Shown here: positions 22,067 to 29,849 of the stretch, one piece after another
Layout: the number at the start of each line of letters is the position of its first letter
How positions within the stretch are numbered: the first letter of the stretch is position 1
NCBI GenBank assembly: GCA_038230955.1
Contig: JBBRMG010000011.1
Coordinates: 1 to 35,105, forward strand
Length of the DNA stretch: 35,105 nucleotides
Direction: 5' to 3'
DNA from: JBBRMG01 sp038230955
Lineage (GTDB): Bacteria; Patescibacteriota; Doudnabacteria; UBA920
Translations under genes and position numbers: made by a program
The notes under the pieces: generated by a model
What the model saw: the letters and a program-made list of their open reading frames with translations, nothing else
What the model was told of the DNA's origin: nothing
Databases searched by the model: none

Positions 22067-24002
22067 TTGCACGAGCGTTACCAACTCGGCTTTGCAGTTT
22101 TTGCAGAAGGGGCAAAATAAAGATGGCAGTTTTGATAGTCTTTCGTCGCCGCATAAAGATTTTCAATTCGCCAAATCCTACCAAACTACATTTTTTTCGT
22201 CCCTTATTTTGCCTTGCCTTGATTCAACAGATGAAAGACAACGGAAAATTACCGAGCGACTGACTAAATTTTTAGTGGCTCAAAAAAGCGGTAACGGGTC
22301 ATTTAATTATTGGTCTCGTCAATCGGCGGAGTATAATAGCATCCCGTATCCGGATGATTTAGACGATACGTTTTGTGCACTGGGTGCTTTGTCTAAAGTT
22401 AGACCTGACTTAATTGATGGCCTAGTACTGGCACAGATTTCGAAGTTGTTGATTACAACTGAGCAGAAACCGGGCGGTCCGTATCGGACTTGGCTGATAG
22501 ATGCGTCGGTTGGCCCTAAGTGGCAAGATTTGGATTTGGTAGTAAATAGTAATATTGCCTGGTTTTTGTCGCAACAAAATGTGGATTTACCTGGTATTAA
22601 TACTTTTGTAGAAACAAGAATTCAGTCGGGGAATCTGAGCTCTCCCTATTATCCGAACGTGTTGCCCGTGCTGTTTTTTATTTCGCGCTGGTATAAGGGC
22701 GCATATAAGCAGAAGCTAATTGACTTGCTCCTTAGTTCCGACATGGATAAGGAATATTTAGGTTCTCTTCAAAACGCAGCATTGATGGTGCTGACATTAT
22801 CCAACTTTGGAGTTGCCACAAAAGCAATGAAGCCGTATGCGCAATACATAGAAGAGAATTACGCGAGTGGTTGGTTGCCTGATCAGTTTTGTGTTGATCC
22901 AGTTCATGAAGGACAACAATATTTCGCAGGGAGCCCTTACCTCACTGCTGCTCTGTGCATTCAGGCGATGCAGCAGTTTGCAATGTCTCAGACCCAGACA
23001 ATAAATTGTGGCACTTTGTCTGTGGTGTCGGGAGAACAATCTATCCATGAGTCAATTGTGCTTGCGGTGGAACATCATTTCGTTAAAGTGGGCCCAGAAA
23101 TTGCCATGAGCGGTCCTTCCTTTATGAGGGGATTAATAAAAAAAGATACAGACCATCAGATTACATTATTATCTAGTCGATTTGCCCAAGCGATGAATGC
23201 AGGACTCCCGACCAAGTTTTTGCAGGACTTAGGCAAAATTAATTTATATGGTTGGATAGCTTACACTATCTACGATCAAATTATGGACGAAGCCAAGCTT
23301 ATTAAGTTGGCGCCTGTGGCTCAAGTATGCGCACGGCAGTTGGGAACTTGCTATTTAAAAGTGGCCGGACTAAATATAGATATGCAATCATTATTTAATT
23401 CGGTCATGAATGGCATTGATGAAGCCAACGCATGGGAGCTGATTCATGCACGAGCTGATTATGACAAGATTGCAATCAACAAAAGTACTTTACCAAAATA
23501 TGACAATTTGGGTCATCTGGCCAGAAAGAGTATGGGCCATTCGCTAGGTCCTCTGATCGTAATGTTTGCGGCCGGTTACGATAAGGGGTCACCTGAATAT
23601 CGGGCAGTCCACAATTTCTTTCACCATTATTTAATAGCGCGACAGTTGAATGATGACGCACATGATTGGGAAGTCGATTTAGCACGCGGACAACTGACCA
23701 GTGTAGTAGCATGGCTCTTGCAGGAGTATTTTGCGGCCGGTTATTCTGAAACGAATCTAGATCAGTTACGGACCTTTTTCTGGCGCAATACTATTCACAC
23801 AGTCAATAAAAATTTAAACGTACATATAAATGAAGCAAGAACTACTTTCATAGGACTGCCCATTTTTACAACCAATAGGTTCGCCAATTTTATCGAACGG
23901 ATGTTGAGACCTTATGAACAGGCTATGAAAAAAGCGATTGATGAGACTGAGCAAGCTAAATCTTTTCTAAGTGAATACAAAAATGGCCTCAATCTGGTAT
24001 AA
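22059..24002 (+). CDS. Putative bifunctional terpene cyclase / prenyl synthase (class II DxDD + class I Asp-rich motifs)
   Basis: The N-terminal half of this 647-aa protein (about 1-310) reads as an alpha/alpha toroid of the squalene-hopene cyclase/prenyltransferase type: ALQFLQKGQNKDGSF, LTKFLVAQKSGNGSF and similar repeats. The motif PDDLDDT at 98-104 contains DLDD, matching the class II DxDD proton donor. The C-terminal half (about 325-647) is helical and contains YDQIMDEAK (406-412), like the first Asp-rich motif of trans-prenyl synthases (DDxxDE with Q at position 2), and QLNDDAHDWEVD (529-540) with a second DDxxD. Together this suggests two isoprenoid active sites in one chain. The start is TTG 22059, coupled to the kinase stop; no in-frame ATG exists nearby. 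The substrate is unknown. Confidence 0.65.
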   Translation: MFDCTSVTNSALQFLQKGQNKDGSFDSLSSPHKDFQFAKSYQTTFFSSLILPCLDSTDERQRKITERLTKFLVAQKSGNGSFNYWSRQSAEYNSIPYPDDLDDTFCALGALSKVRPDLIDGLVLAQISKLLITTEQKPGGPYRTWLIDASVGPKWQDLDLVVNSNIAWFLSQQNVDLPGINTFVETRIQSGNLSSPYYPNVLPVLFFISRWYKGAYKQKLIDLLLSSDMDKEYLGSLQNAALMVLTLSNFGVATKAMKPYAQYIEENYASGWLPDQFCVDPVHEGQQYFAGSPYLTAALCIQAMQQFAMSQTQTINCGTLSVVSGEQSIHESIVLAVEHHFVKVGPEIAMSGPSFMRGLIKKDTDHQITLLSSRFAQAMNAGLPTKFLQDLGKINLYGWIAYTIYDQIMDEAKLIKLAPVAQVCARQLGTCYLKVAGLNIDMQSLFNSVMNGIDEANAWELIHARADYDKIAINKSTLPKYDNLGHLARKSMGHSLGPLIVMFAAGYDKGSPEYRAVHNFFHHYLIARQLNDDAHDWEVDLARGQLTSVVAWLLQEYFAAGYSETNLDQLRTFFWRNTIHTVNKNLNVHINEARTTFIGLPIFTTNRFANFIERMLRPYEQAMKKAIDETEQAKSFLSEYKNGLNLV

Positions 24003-24011
24003 TATAGAGTA

Positions 24012-24635
24012 ATGATATTACTGGACCCGACATCAATAATAAAAACGGTTGGATATCTGGGGGTATTTGCAATCATATTTGCTGAATCTGGGTTACTAGT
24101 GGGCTTTTTTTTGCCTGGCGACAGCTTGCTTTTTACCGCTGGATTCCTGGCTTCTCAAGGAGTCCTACATCTTTGGATCCTCATTCCCATAGTTTTTGTG
24201 GCCGCGGTCATTGGTGACAGCACCGGGTATAGTATTGGAAAAAAGTTAGGCCCCAAAATCTTTACCCGCAAAGACTCGTTCCTATTTCGCAAAAGCCATT
24301 TGCATCAAGCCAATGAATTCTTCCAAAAACATGGGGGCAAAACTATTGTCTTGGCTAGGTTTGTTCCCGTGGTAAGAACTTTTGTTCCGGTGTTAGCCGG
24401 AGTCGGCTTAATGAAATACCGAACATTTTTATCGTACAATGTCATTGGCGGAGCTCTCTGGGCTATTGGGCTAACTTTGGGCGGTTACTTTTTAGGTCGA
24501 ATCATTCCCAATGCCGACAAATATTTACTTCCCCTAGTCGCAGTGATCATTGTGATATCGATATTACCGGGAGTAGTCCATGTTTTACGTAGCGCATCTA
24601 ACCGGGCGAAAATTATTAGTTATATCAAAAAATAA
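24012..24635 (+). CDS. DedA/SNARE-associated family membrane protein
   Basis: This 207-aa protein has about five hydrophobic segments. DedA features are present: FAESGLLVGFFLPGDSLLF (about 23-41), IGDSTGYSIGKKLG (about 67-80), FFQKHGGKTIVLARFVPVVR (about 103-122) with the functionally important Arg residues, then FVPVLAGVGLMKYRTFLSYN and a Gly-rich helix. DedA proteins are linked to membrane lipid homeostasis, and several act as undecaprenyl-phosphate flippases. That would connect it to isoprenoid lipids, as would the preceding terpene-cyclase-like gene. It starts 9 nt after that gene, and its stop overlaps the next start (TAATG). Confidence 0.92.
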   Translation: MILLDPTSIIKTVGYLGVFAIIFAESGLLVGFFLPGDSLLFTAGFLASQGVLHLWILIPIVFVAAVIGDSTGYSIGKKLGPKIFTRKDSFLFRKSHLHQANEFFQKHGGKTIVLARFVPVVRTFVPVLAGVGLMKYRTFLSYNVIGGALWAIGLTLGGYFLGRIIPNADKYLLPLVAVIIVISILPGVVHVLRSASNRAKIISYIKK

Positions 24636-26761
24636 TGTTAAAAATTACTAAACATCACTCTCATACTAAAGTCGTTCTGCCATCAAGTATAAAAGAAAAT
24701 GATATGGCTTGGACAGATCTCCAGATGAAAGATTTGATGAGCATCCATAAAGGCGGATTTTCTTCTCGGCGGCTCATTAAAATTATGAATGAGTTTATTA
24801 ATGGGTATAAGTTTGTTCGACATTACAAGAGAGCTGTCAGTATATTTGGTACAGCGCGTTGTGGTTTTAGTGACGTTGTTTATAAAGATGCTACCAAGCT
24901 TGGCTATAGTTTATCTAAAGACGGCTTTGCCGTAATTACTGGTGGGGGTCCAGGGGTAATGCAGGCCGCTAATGAAGGAGCGATGAAAGCAGGTGGTAAG
25001 TCCGTTGGTTTGAATATTCAGTTGCCGACAGAGCAACGCATTAATCCTTACGTTACTGAATCGGCGTCATTCCATTATTTTTTTACACGCAAAGTTATGT
25101 TGGCTTCGGTGTCGCAAGTTTATATTTTCTTCCCTGGTGGCTTCGGTACATTAGATGAGTTTTTTGAAATGATGACATTGGTGCAAACTCAAAAAGTTTC
25201 TCCAATCACTGTAATATTGGTGAACAAGGAGTTTTGGACACCGTTACTGAAATGGCTGGATAAAACTGTAAATAAGAAAGATCACGCTATTGGCGCAGAT
25301 GATATGAAATTGTTTCATTTAGTCGACCATGCCGACGCGGCGTTGCACTTAATTCGCAAACTGATGAAAGAAAATAAATTGGGTAAAACTTCGCGTGCCA
25401 CAGATACTTTAGAGCATAAAAAAAGTGGAGTCGTGTTGGGAGAGTGTCCGACGCCCGAGTTTCATCCAATTCCTCACCCGACCAAAAAGCCTGCTGTTAA
25501 GTCAGCAAAAAAAACTGTGCTTCGTACTGGCCTTATTACACTAATTATTGCTTCAGTCGGTATTTCAACTGTTAGTGCATCTACTAAAGAAGAACTTTTG
25601 CAAAGGAAGCAGCAATTGGATCAACAACAATCGCAACTGCAAAGTAATATCGGCCAGCTAAGACAAAGTGGCGCATCTTTGAAGAATGAACTGTCTCTTT
25701 ATGACAACCAAATTCAGTCAACCGAGATTGCTGTTCAAGCCAATAGCACTCAAATAGAAGACTCAAACTTACAAATTACCGAACTGACCACACAAATTAG
25801 CCGACGAGAACAGGAAATTGCGGACAACAAAAAAGTGCTAGGAGAGTTGGTCCGACAACTATACGAGTTAGATAATAATTCTGTGTTGTTATTAAGTTTG
25901 GGTAGCAGCAATTTTTCTGATTTTCTTGATCAAGTGCAGTATAATCAAAATGTGTCAGAAAAAGTTTTAAACTTAATTAGCAATATCAAAAATATAAAAG
26001 CAAAGTTGGAAGTCCAACAGAATCAATTGCAGGCTAAAGTTAAGCAATTAGAAATAGCCAAGGAACAGGCTCAAACTACTCAAGACGCTTTACAAAATCA
26101 GCGTGATGGCAAGCAGCAATTACTGGACCAAACTAAAGGCCAAGAGAGCAATTATCAGAAGTTATTGGCGGTTAATAAAAAAGAAGAAGCTGGTATAGAT
26201 AAGGAAATTACAGATTTAAACAGAGCCGCACAGTCTGGTGGGAGAGCCAATGTTTCAGCCACAAAGGGAGCATTAGCCTATCCCATGGATGGGTCACTGA
26301 CCCAAGGTTATGGCAATACTGGGTTTACTTCATTGGGCTATTCGTTTCATAATGGGATTGATTTAGCCGGACCGGCCGGCATGCCAATTTATGCCCCATC
26401 TGACGGCGTGGTATTACAATGTCACAGCGATGCTACGGCTTATGGTAATTGGTGTACTATGCGAAATACTATTACCACTAAGAGTGGACCGAAGGAGATA
26501 ATTACTTTGTACGGGCACATGCGTAGTTATAAAGTATCAGGCGGGCAAAAATTACAGCGCGGTGACCTTATTGGCTATGAAGGTAATACTGGTAATACCA
26601 CTCGGTTAATCTATGGGCCAGAACGTGGCTATCACTTGCACTTTACCGTATTTGATGTCCAAGGTTATCATGTCACTCCGGGTGCTCATGTTGATATTTA
26701 CGGTGACTACGCCATCCCTAACGGTTATACTTATAATCCTTTAGATTTCTTAGGTCAATAA
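24635..26761 (+). CDS. Fusion: LOG-family nucleotide phosphoribohydrolase + membrane/signal segment + coiled coil + M23 peptidase
   Basis: This continuous 708-aa ORF joins two normally separate proteins. Residues about 60-245 are a LOG/'lysine decarboxylase' Rossmann domain with GGGPGVMQAANEGA (103-116) and the active-site motif PGGFGTLDE (167-175); the family releases bases from nucleoside 5'-monophosphates in the cytoplasm. Residues about 290-316 look like a signal peptide or membrane helix (basic AKK, hydrophobic core, then VSA-S). Residues about 318-535 are a long Gln-rich coiled coil as in EnvC/CwlO proteins. Residues about 545-690 are an M23 (LytM) peptidase with H572, D576, H628 and HLH at 667-669, all zinc or catalytic ligands intact. 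It begins 1 nt inside the dedA stop. Internal starts could also produce the secreted half alone. Confidence 0.85.
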   Translation: MLKITKHHSHTKVVLPSSIKENDMAWTDLQMKDLMSIHKGGFSSRRLIKIMNEFINGYKFVRHYKRAVSIFGTARCGFSDVVYKDATKLGYSLSKDGFAVITGGGPGVMQAANEGAMKAGGKSVGLNIQLPTEQRINPYVTESASFHYFFTRKVMLASVSQVYIFFPGGFGTLDEFFEMMTLVQTQKVSPITVILVNKEFWTPLLKWLDKTVNKKDHAIGADDMKLFHLVDHADAALHLIRKLMKENKLGKTSRATDTLEHKKSGVVLGECPTPEFHPIPHPTKKPAVKSAKKTVLRTGLITLIIASVGISTVSASTKEELLQRKQQLDQQQSQLQSNIGQLRQSGASLKNELSLYDNQIQSTEIAVQANSTQIEDSNLQITELTTQISRREQEIADNKKVLGELVRQLYELDNNSVLLLSLGSSNFSDFLDQVQYNQNVSEKVLNLISNIKNIKAKLEVQQNQLQAKVKQLEIAKEQAQTTQDALQNQRDGKQQLLDQTKGQESNYQKLLAVNKKEEAGIDKEITDLNRAAQSGGRANVSATKGALAYPMDGSLTQGYGNTGFTSLGYSFHNGIDLAGPAGMPIYAPSDGVVLQCHSDATAYGNWCTMRNTITTKSGPKEIITLYGHMRSYKVSGGQKLQRGDLIGYEGNTGNTTRLIYGPERGYHLHFTVFDVQGYHVTPGAHVDIYGDYAIPNGYTYNPLDFLGQ

Positions 26762-26795
26762 AAAAAGCTCAGTGTACAATCTGAGCTCTAAAAAG
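26761..26795 (-). terminator. Terminator (minus strand) between the M23 fusion gene and msrB
   Basis: AGCTCAG (26766-26772) and CTGAGCT (26781-26787) form a stem. On the minus strand it is followed by a run of T; on the plus strand the tail is weak, so it mainly serves msrB. Confidence 0.7.
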
Positions 26796-26811
26796 CAGAG
26801 TTTTTAAAAAG

Positions 26812-27228
26812 TTAGGATTTGTCCGGGTTCATAAGCAAGCAGGCACCGTTGATGCAAAAATGTTTGCCCGTTTTAGTCTCTGAATCGTCGTCAAATACAT
26901 GTCCTAGATGACTACCACACCGAGCACAGGTGACTGCGGTTCTATGCATGCCCATACTATCATCGGGATGCATTTCAATGCTTCCCGGAATGGCTTGTTC
27001 AAAACTAGGCCAAGGGCTAAGACCAGCAACTTTGGAATCAAACTTAGCATCGGAATGAAATAGGGGGTTGTCGCAAACCCTGCAAGTGAACATTCCTTTA
27101 TCTGTGCTGTGTAAAAATTCGCTGGAATAAGGAGCTTCTGTACCCTTGTTGCGTAGAATGTCGTATTGTTCGGGCGTTAGTTTCTGTTTTAACTCTTCTT
27201 CGTTGATATCCATTTTTGTGTCGTCCAT
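26812..27228 (-). CDS. msrB: Peptide-methionine (R)-S-oxide reductase MsrB
   Basis: This 138-aa enzyme reduces methionine-R-sulfoxide in oxidised proteins. Two zinc CxxC pairs are present (TCRVC about 49-52 and TCARCGSHLGHVF about 101-113). WPSF matches the substrate-binding loop, HRTAVTC precedes the second zinc pair, and the catalytic Cys is in HFCINGACL (about 124-132). The usual GSGWPSF is GLSPWPSF here. There is no signal peptide. The start ATG 27226-27228 has AAAGGA 5 nt upstream and a consensus promoter (27253-27281), one of the few genes here with a clear Shine-Dalgarno sequence. Confidence 0.95.
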   Translation of the reverse strand: MDDTKMDINEEELKQKLTPEQYDILRNKGTEAPYSSEFLHSTDKGMFTCRVCDNPLFHSDAKFDSKVAGLSPWPSFEQAIPGSIEMHPDDSMGMHRTAVTCARCGSHLGHVFDDDSETKTGKHFCINGACLLMNPDKS

Positions 27229-27252
27229 ATTAATCCTTTCATTAATATATCC

Positions 27253-27281
27253 ATTATATACTGATTTAAATCTAATGTCAA
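27253..27281 (-). promoter_or_regulatory. Strong promoter of msrB
   Basis: Minus strand: perfect TTGACA (27276-27281), 17-nt spacer, perfect TATAAT (27253-27258). The -35 overlaps the stop codon of the upstream Nudix gene. Confidence 0.85.
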
Positions 27282-27823
27282 GTCAGCTTTACATTTAATT
27301 CCAGCAAAGCACTCATTAGTGCGGTAATTGATTCACTGTCTGAAATTTTCCCTGCTTTTATGAGCTGCAGAATTGATTTTATGGACATAAATTTGTGACT
27401 AGAGATCCCTTCCTCCATCTGTCGATGGCTCTTTCCTAAAGTTAGATTCGTAGCTAAGAACGCATAGCCTAGATGGTCCATTAAGCCGTTACCGATTTGG
27501 AATTTGCCAACTAACTTCCATTTCTTTGCTACTATCCCTGTTTCTTCCATTAGCTCCCGCTTAGCCGCAATCAGAGGTTTTTGTCCGTCAGAGCCTCCTG
27601 CTGGAATTTCTATTGACTGCATGCGGGTTGTATATCGGTAGAGGTTCACTACGCAAATTTCTTTTCGCGAGTTCATAGCAATAATCCACACGGCTGGCAC
27701 TGCAACCATAACGCTATAGGTTCCTTTTTGCCCATCAGGACGAATGACTTTGTCCTGTCTTATGTAATACCAAGGGTTTTTATGGACTATTTTTGATGAT
27801 ATTTTTTTCCAATAATTTTTCAT
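27278..27823 (-). CDS. Nudix hydrolase (ADP-ribose pyrophosphatase-like)
   Basis: This 181-aa protein has the Nudix box region GGSDGQKPLIAAKRELMEET (about 76-95) followed by GI, preceded by VVNLYRYTTRMQSIEIPAGG, typical of ADP-ribose or sugar-nucleotide pyrophosphatases. The REL-x-EE-x-G core that binds metal is intact, but the first Glu of the box consensus appears replaced by Gln (GQKP where GE is usual). The N-terminal NPWYYIRQDKVIRPDG is the usual dimerisation strand. It begins 13 nt after the SWIM-domain gene, so they are probably co-transcribed. The substrate is not certain. Confidence 0.88.
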   Translation of the reverse strand: MKNYWKKISSKIVHKNPWYYIRQDKVIRPDGQKGTYSVMVAVPAVWIIAMNSRKEICVVNLYRYTTRMQSIEIPAGGSDGQKPLIAAKRELMEETGIVAKKWKLVGKFQIGNGLMDHLGYAFLATNLTLGKSHRQMEEGISSHKFMSIKSILQLIKAGKISDSESITALMSALLELNVKLT

Positions 27824-27836
27824 GGCAGCTTAATGA

Positions 27837-28136
27837 TTAAATGGTTTTAGCGATCGGTGTGTTAGCGATTAATCCGACTGCTACACAGTGCTCGCAAAAT
27901 AGGTCTTTGCGACCTGTGCAAGAACACTTCCAGCGCAATCCTTTAGAGGTTGAAGCTAGCTCTGTGTTGCTGGGCTTACCATTTTTGTACTCGACAATTG
28001 CCAGTAAGTTAAAAGTGTTGGTTTTAGAAAAAGTGACTTTGCCATTTTTAGCGATGTCTTTGCCGTATCGAAAATTGGACCGTGACGCCAGCTTTTCTAG
28101 CTGATCTTCGGTTAAGAGGGAAGTAATGGGGATCAT
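27837..28136 (-). CDS. SWIM zinc-finger protein
   Basis: This 99-aa protein has a C-terminal SWIM motif, WKCSCTGRKDLFCEHCVAV (about 70-88), with the CxC...CxH ligand pattern. The N-terminal part (ITSLLTEDQLEKLASRSNFRYGKDIAKNGKV) is like other small SWIM proteins, where a basic strand precedes the finger. It probably binds DNA or protein; no enzyme domain is attached. ATG 28134-28136 is preferred to a longer frame start at 28169, because TATAAT (28143-28148) ends 6 nt upstream of it, making the mRNA leaderless. It is divergent from the ZIP transporter gene. Confidence 0.85.
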   Translation of the reverse strand: MIPITSLLTEDQLEKLASRSNFRYGKDIAKNGKVTFSKTNTFNLLAIVEYKNGKPSNTELASTSKGLRWKCSCTGRKDLFCEHCVAVGLIANTPIAKTI

Positions 28137-28142
28137 GTTTTG

Positions 28143-28205
28143 ATTATAGCAGAAAACTAAAATGATCAAAGTGGTCTTTCTGTTTTATAGAGAGCGTGTT
28201 AAAAT
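28143..28205. promoter_or_regulatory. Divergent promoter region between the SWIM and ZIP genes; both starts probably leaderless
   Basis: Minus strand TATAAT (28143-28148) lies 6 nt from the SWIM ATG. Plus strand TAAAAT (28200-28205) lies 6 nt from the ZIP ATG. The -35 boxes are weak on both sides. Confidence 0.5.
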
Positions 28206-28211
28206 ACACCC

Positions 28212-28937
28212 ATGGAAGCAATTTTATTTGGAATCGGAACATTTATCTCCACATTAGCGGGTGGTTTTTTTGGGATTAAGAATCGCGAACGCTTACATTT
28301 AATTATTAGTTTTACGGCCGGCGTATTAGTGGCAGTAGCCTTTTTTGATATCATTCCTGAGATGTTCAGCCTCATCCAAGAGCACTCACTGAATGTTACC
28401 TATGCTATGGTCGCCATTGTTGCGGGCTTTTTAGCCATTCATACTTTGGAAAAACTTGCCGTCATACATAGTAGTCATGAGCATGAGTATGCTGATCATA
28501 AGCATCCGTTAGTGGGATCCGTTGGTGCAACCGGCTTGGCAATACATAGTTTTCTTGACGGTGTAGGCATTGGTTTGGGTTTTCATGTTAGCCCACACGT
28601 GGGTTTGTTAATCGCAGTAGCAGTCATTGCTCACGATTTTTCCGATGGACTGAATACAGTCAGCTTAATGCTGATCAATAAAAACACGATTAGAAAATCG
28701 GTTAAATTCCTGATTCTCGATGCAGTCACCCCGTTGTTGGGTATTGGGGCAACGTACTTGTTTACAATTCCCAGCGGTGGACTAGTGATTTACCTCGGTT
28801 TTTTTGCTGGTTTCCTTTTGTATATTGGTGCTAGCGAGTTATTGCCAGAAGCTCATAGTAAGCACAGCTCACTCAAAATTATTGGATTAACTGTGTCTGG
28901 CGCCTTATTCATTTTTATCGTAACCCGGCTTCTTTAG
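28212..28937 (+). CDS. ZIP-family divalent metal transporter
   Basis: This 241-aa membrane protein has about eight hydrophobic segments. The ZIP metal-path motifs are clear: GLAIHSFLDGVGIG in helix IV (about 113-126) and AVIAHDFSDGLNT in helix V (about 137-149), providing paired His and Asp ligands. A His-rich loop, SSHEHEYADHKH (about 87-98), sits in the usual variable cytoplasmic region. It probably imports zinc, iron or manganese. The start codon lies 6 nt after a TAAAAT box. Its stop overlaps the convergent DUF1294 gene by 4 nt. Confidence 0.92.
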   Translation: MEAILFGIGTFISTLAGGFFGIKNRERLHLIISFTAGVLVAVAFFDIIPEMFSLIQEHSLNVTYAMVAIVAGFLAIHTLEKLAVIHSSHEHEYADHKHPLVGSVGATGLAIHSFLDGVGIGLGFHVSPHVGLLIAVAVIAHDFSDGLNTVSLMLINKNTIRKSVKFLILDAVTPLLGIGATYLFTIPSGGLVIYLGFFAGFLLYIGASELLPEAHSKHSSLKIIGLTVSGALFIFIVTRLL

Positions 28938-29224
28938 GCAAGAGTTTTATATAACAAGTAAGCTAGTAGGGTTTGTTGGATAAGCAATAGCCCAATTCCT
29001 AGAACAAAACTGAGTTTACGGGTTTTATGGCGGAACACAAACATTCCGGCTAAGACACCTGGCGACGCCATAAAAATGGCCCAAACGAAAAAGTAAACTT
29101 CGGGAACCCGCCGACCGGCGCTCTCGCTTTTTCTTTTATCTACGGCCACAAGAATAAAAGCGATAATATTAATGAGCGCTAATATAATTGCGGCTATCCA
29201 CTTTAGAGAGGGTAGAGTATTCAT
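28934..29224 (-). CDS. DUF1294 family membrane protein
   Basis: This 96-aa protein has about three or four transmembrane helices. The family signature is visible: DKRKSESAGRRVPEVYFF (about 29-46), then GVLAGMFVFRHKTRKLSF (about 56-73). DUF1294 proteins are small membrane proteins without known function. ATG 29222-29224 is preferred over an in-frame TTG at 29230, because TATAAT (29231-29236) ends 6 nt upstream. It overlaps the ZIP gene at the 3' end. Confidence 0.85.
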   Translation of the reverse strand: MNTLPSLKWIAAIILALINIIAFILVAVDKRKSESAGRRVPEVYFFVWAIFMASPGVLAGMFVFRHKTRKLSFVLGIGLLLIQQTLLAYLLYKTLA

Positions 29225-29256
29225 CGCCAAATTATATATTTTATCGCGATTAATTG

Positions 29257-29643
29257 TTATTTAGCTTCCCAGTCGGTTGCTTGCATCAGTCCGATTGGAT
29301 TACCTTCGCTGTCTTTAGCACTGGCCATGAATCCCACGCCAGGCAGTTCACTCTTTTCGCGGGTAATAGTGCCGCCATTGGATTTAATATCAGCAATGGC
29401 TTTATCAATATCATCAACCTGAATGGTGCATTCATAGTTGAGGCTTTCTGTAGTGCGTTTCATAAGGCCACCGTTAATGCCGGGGGTGCCGGGTTCGCGG
29501 GTTGTTACGCCCCAGTAATCGAACCCATTTTTGTCAGCGGTCATTAGTTGGGTAATCTCCCAACCAAACACGTTTTGGTAAAAAGATTTGGCTCTCTCGA
29601 CATCGTCAGCTTTAACATCGAAATGGATTAGTGGATTGGACAT
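29257..29643 (-). CDS. VOC (glyoxalase/bleomycin-resistance) family protein
   Basis: This 128-aa protein consists of two paired beta-alpha-beta-beta-beta modules. The first strand is LIHFDVKADDVERAKSFY, followed by FGWEITQL; the second is ECTIQVDDIDKAIADIKS, then GFMASAKDSEGNPIGLMQ. The layout is that of the small VOC proteins that bind a metal using His and Glu at strand ends, here His6 and possibly a Gln near the C-terminus. The substrate is unknown. ATG 29641-29643 is chosen over the longer frame because TATAAT-like sequence lies upstream at about 29671-29676. Confidence 0.88.
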   Translation of the reverse strand: MSNPLIHFDVKADDVERAKSFYQNVFGWEITQLMTADKNGFDYWGVTTREPGTPGINGGLMKRTTESLNYECTIQVDDIDKAIADIKSNGGTITREKSELPGVGFMASAKDSEGNPIGLMQATDWEAK

Positions 29644-29793
29644 ATATTTACTTTTAATAATAGTTAATATTATACTAAACATAGCATAAAATCCTATATT
29701 TAGTATAGTTTATGGCAGAACATATTGTTTCATATTTCACTTTACGAGTGACCGTAAAAGTATATTGGTCTATGTTGTGTCAACGAGTGTAAT

Positions 29794-29827
29794 AAAAAAG
29801 CCAGCAGATATACTGCTGACTTTTTTT
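29794..29827. terminator. Bidirectional terminator
   Basis: AAAAAAG-C-CAGCAG, ATATA loop, CTGCTG-A-CTTTTTTT. Downstream of the small membrane protein gene at 29850 on the minus strand. Confidence 0.8.
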
Positions 29828-29849
29828 GCTCAATTTTGATAATGTTACT

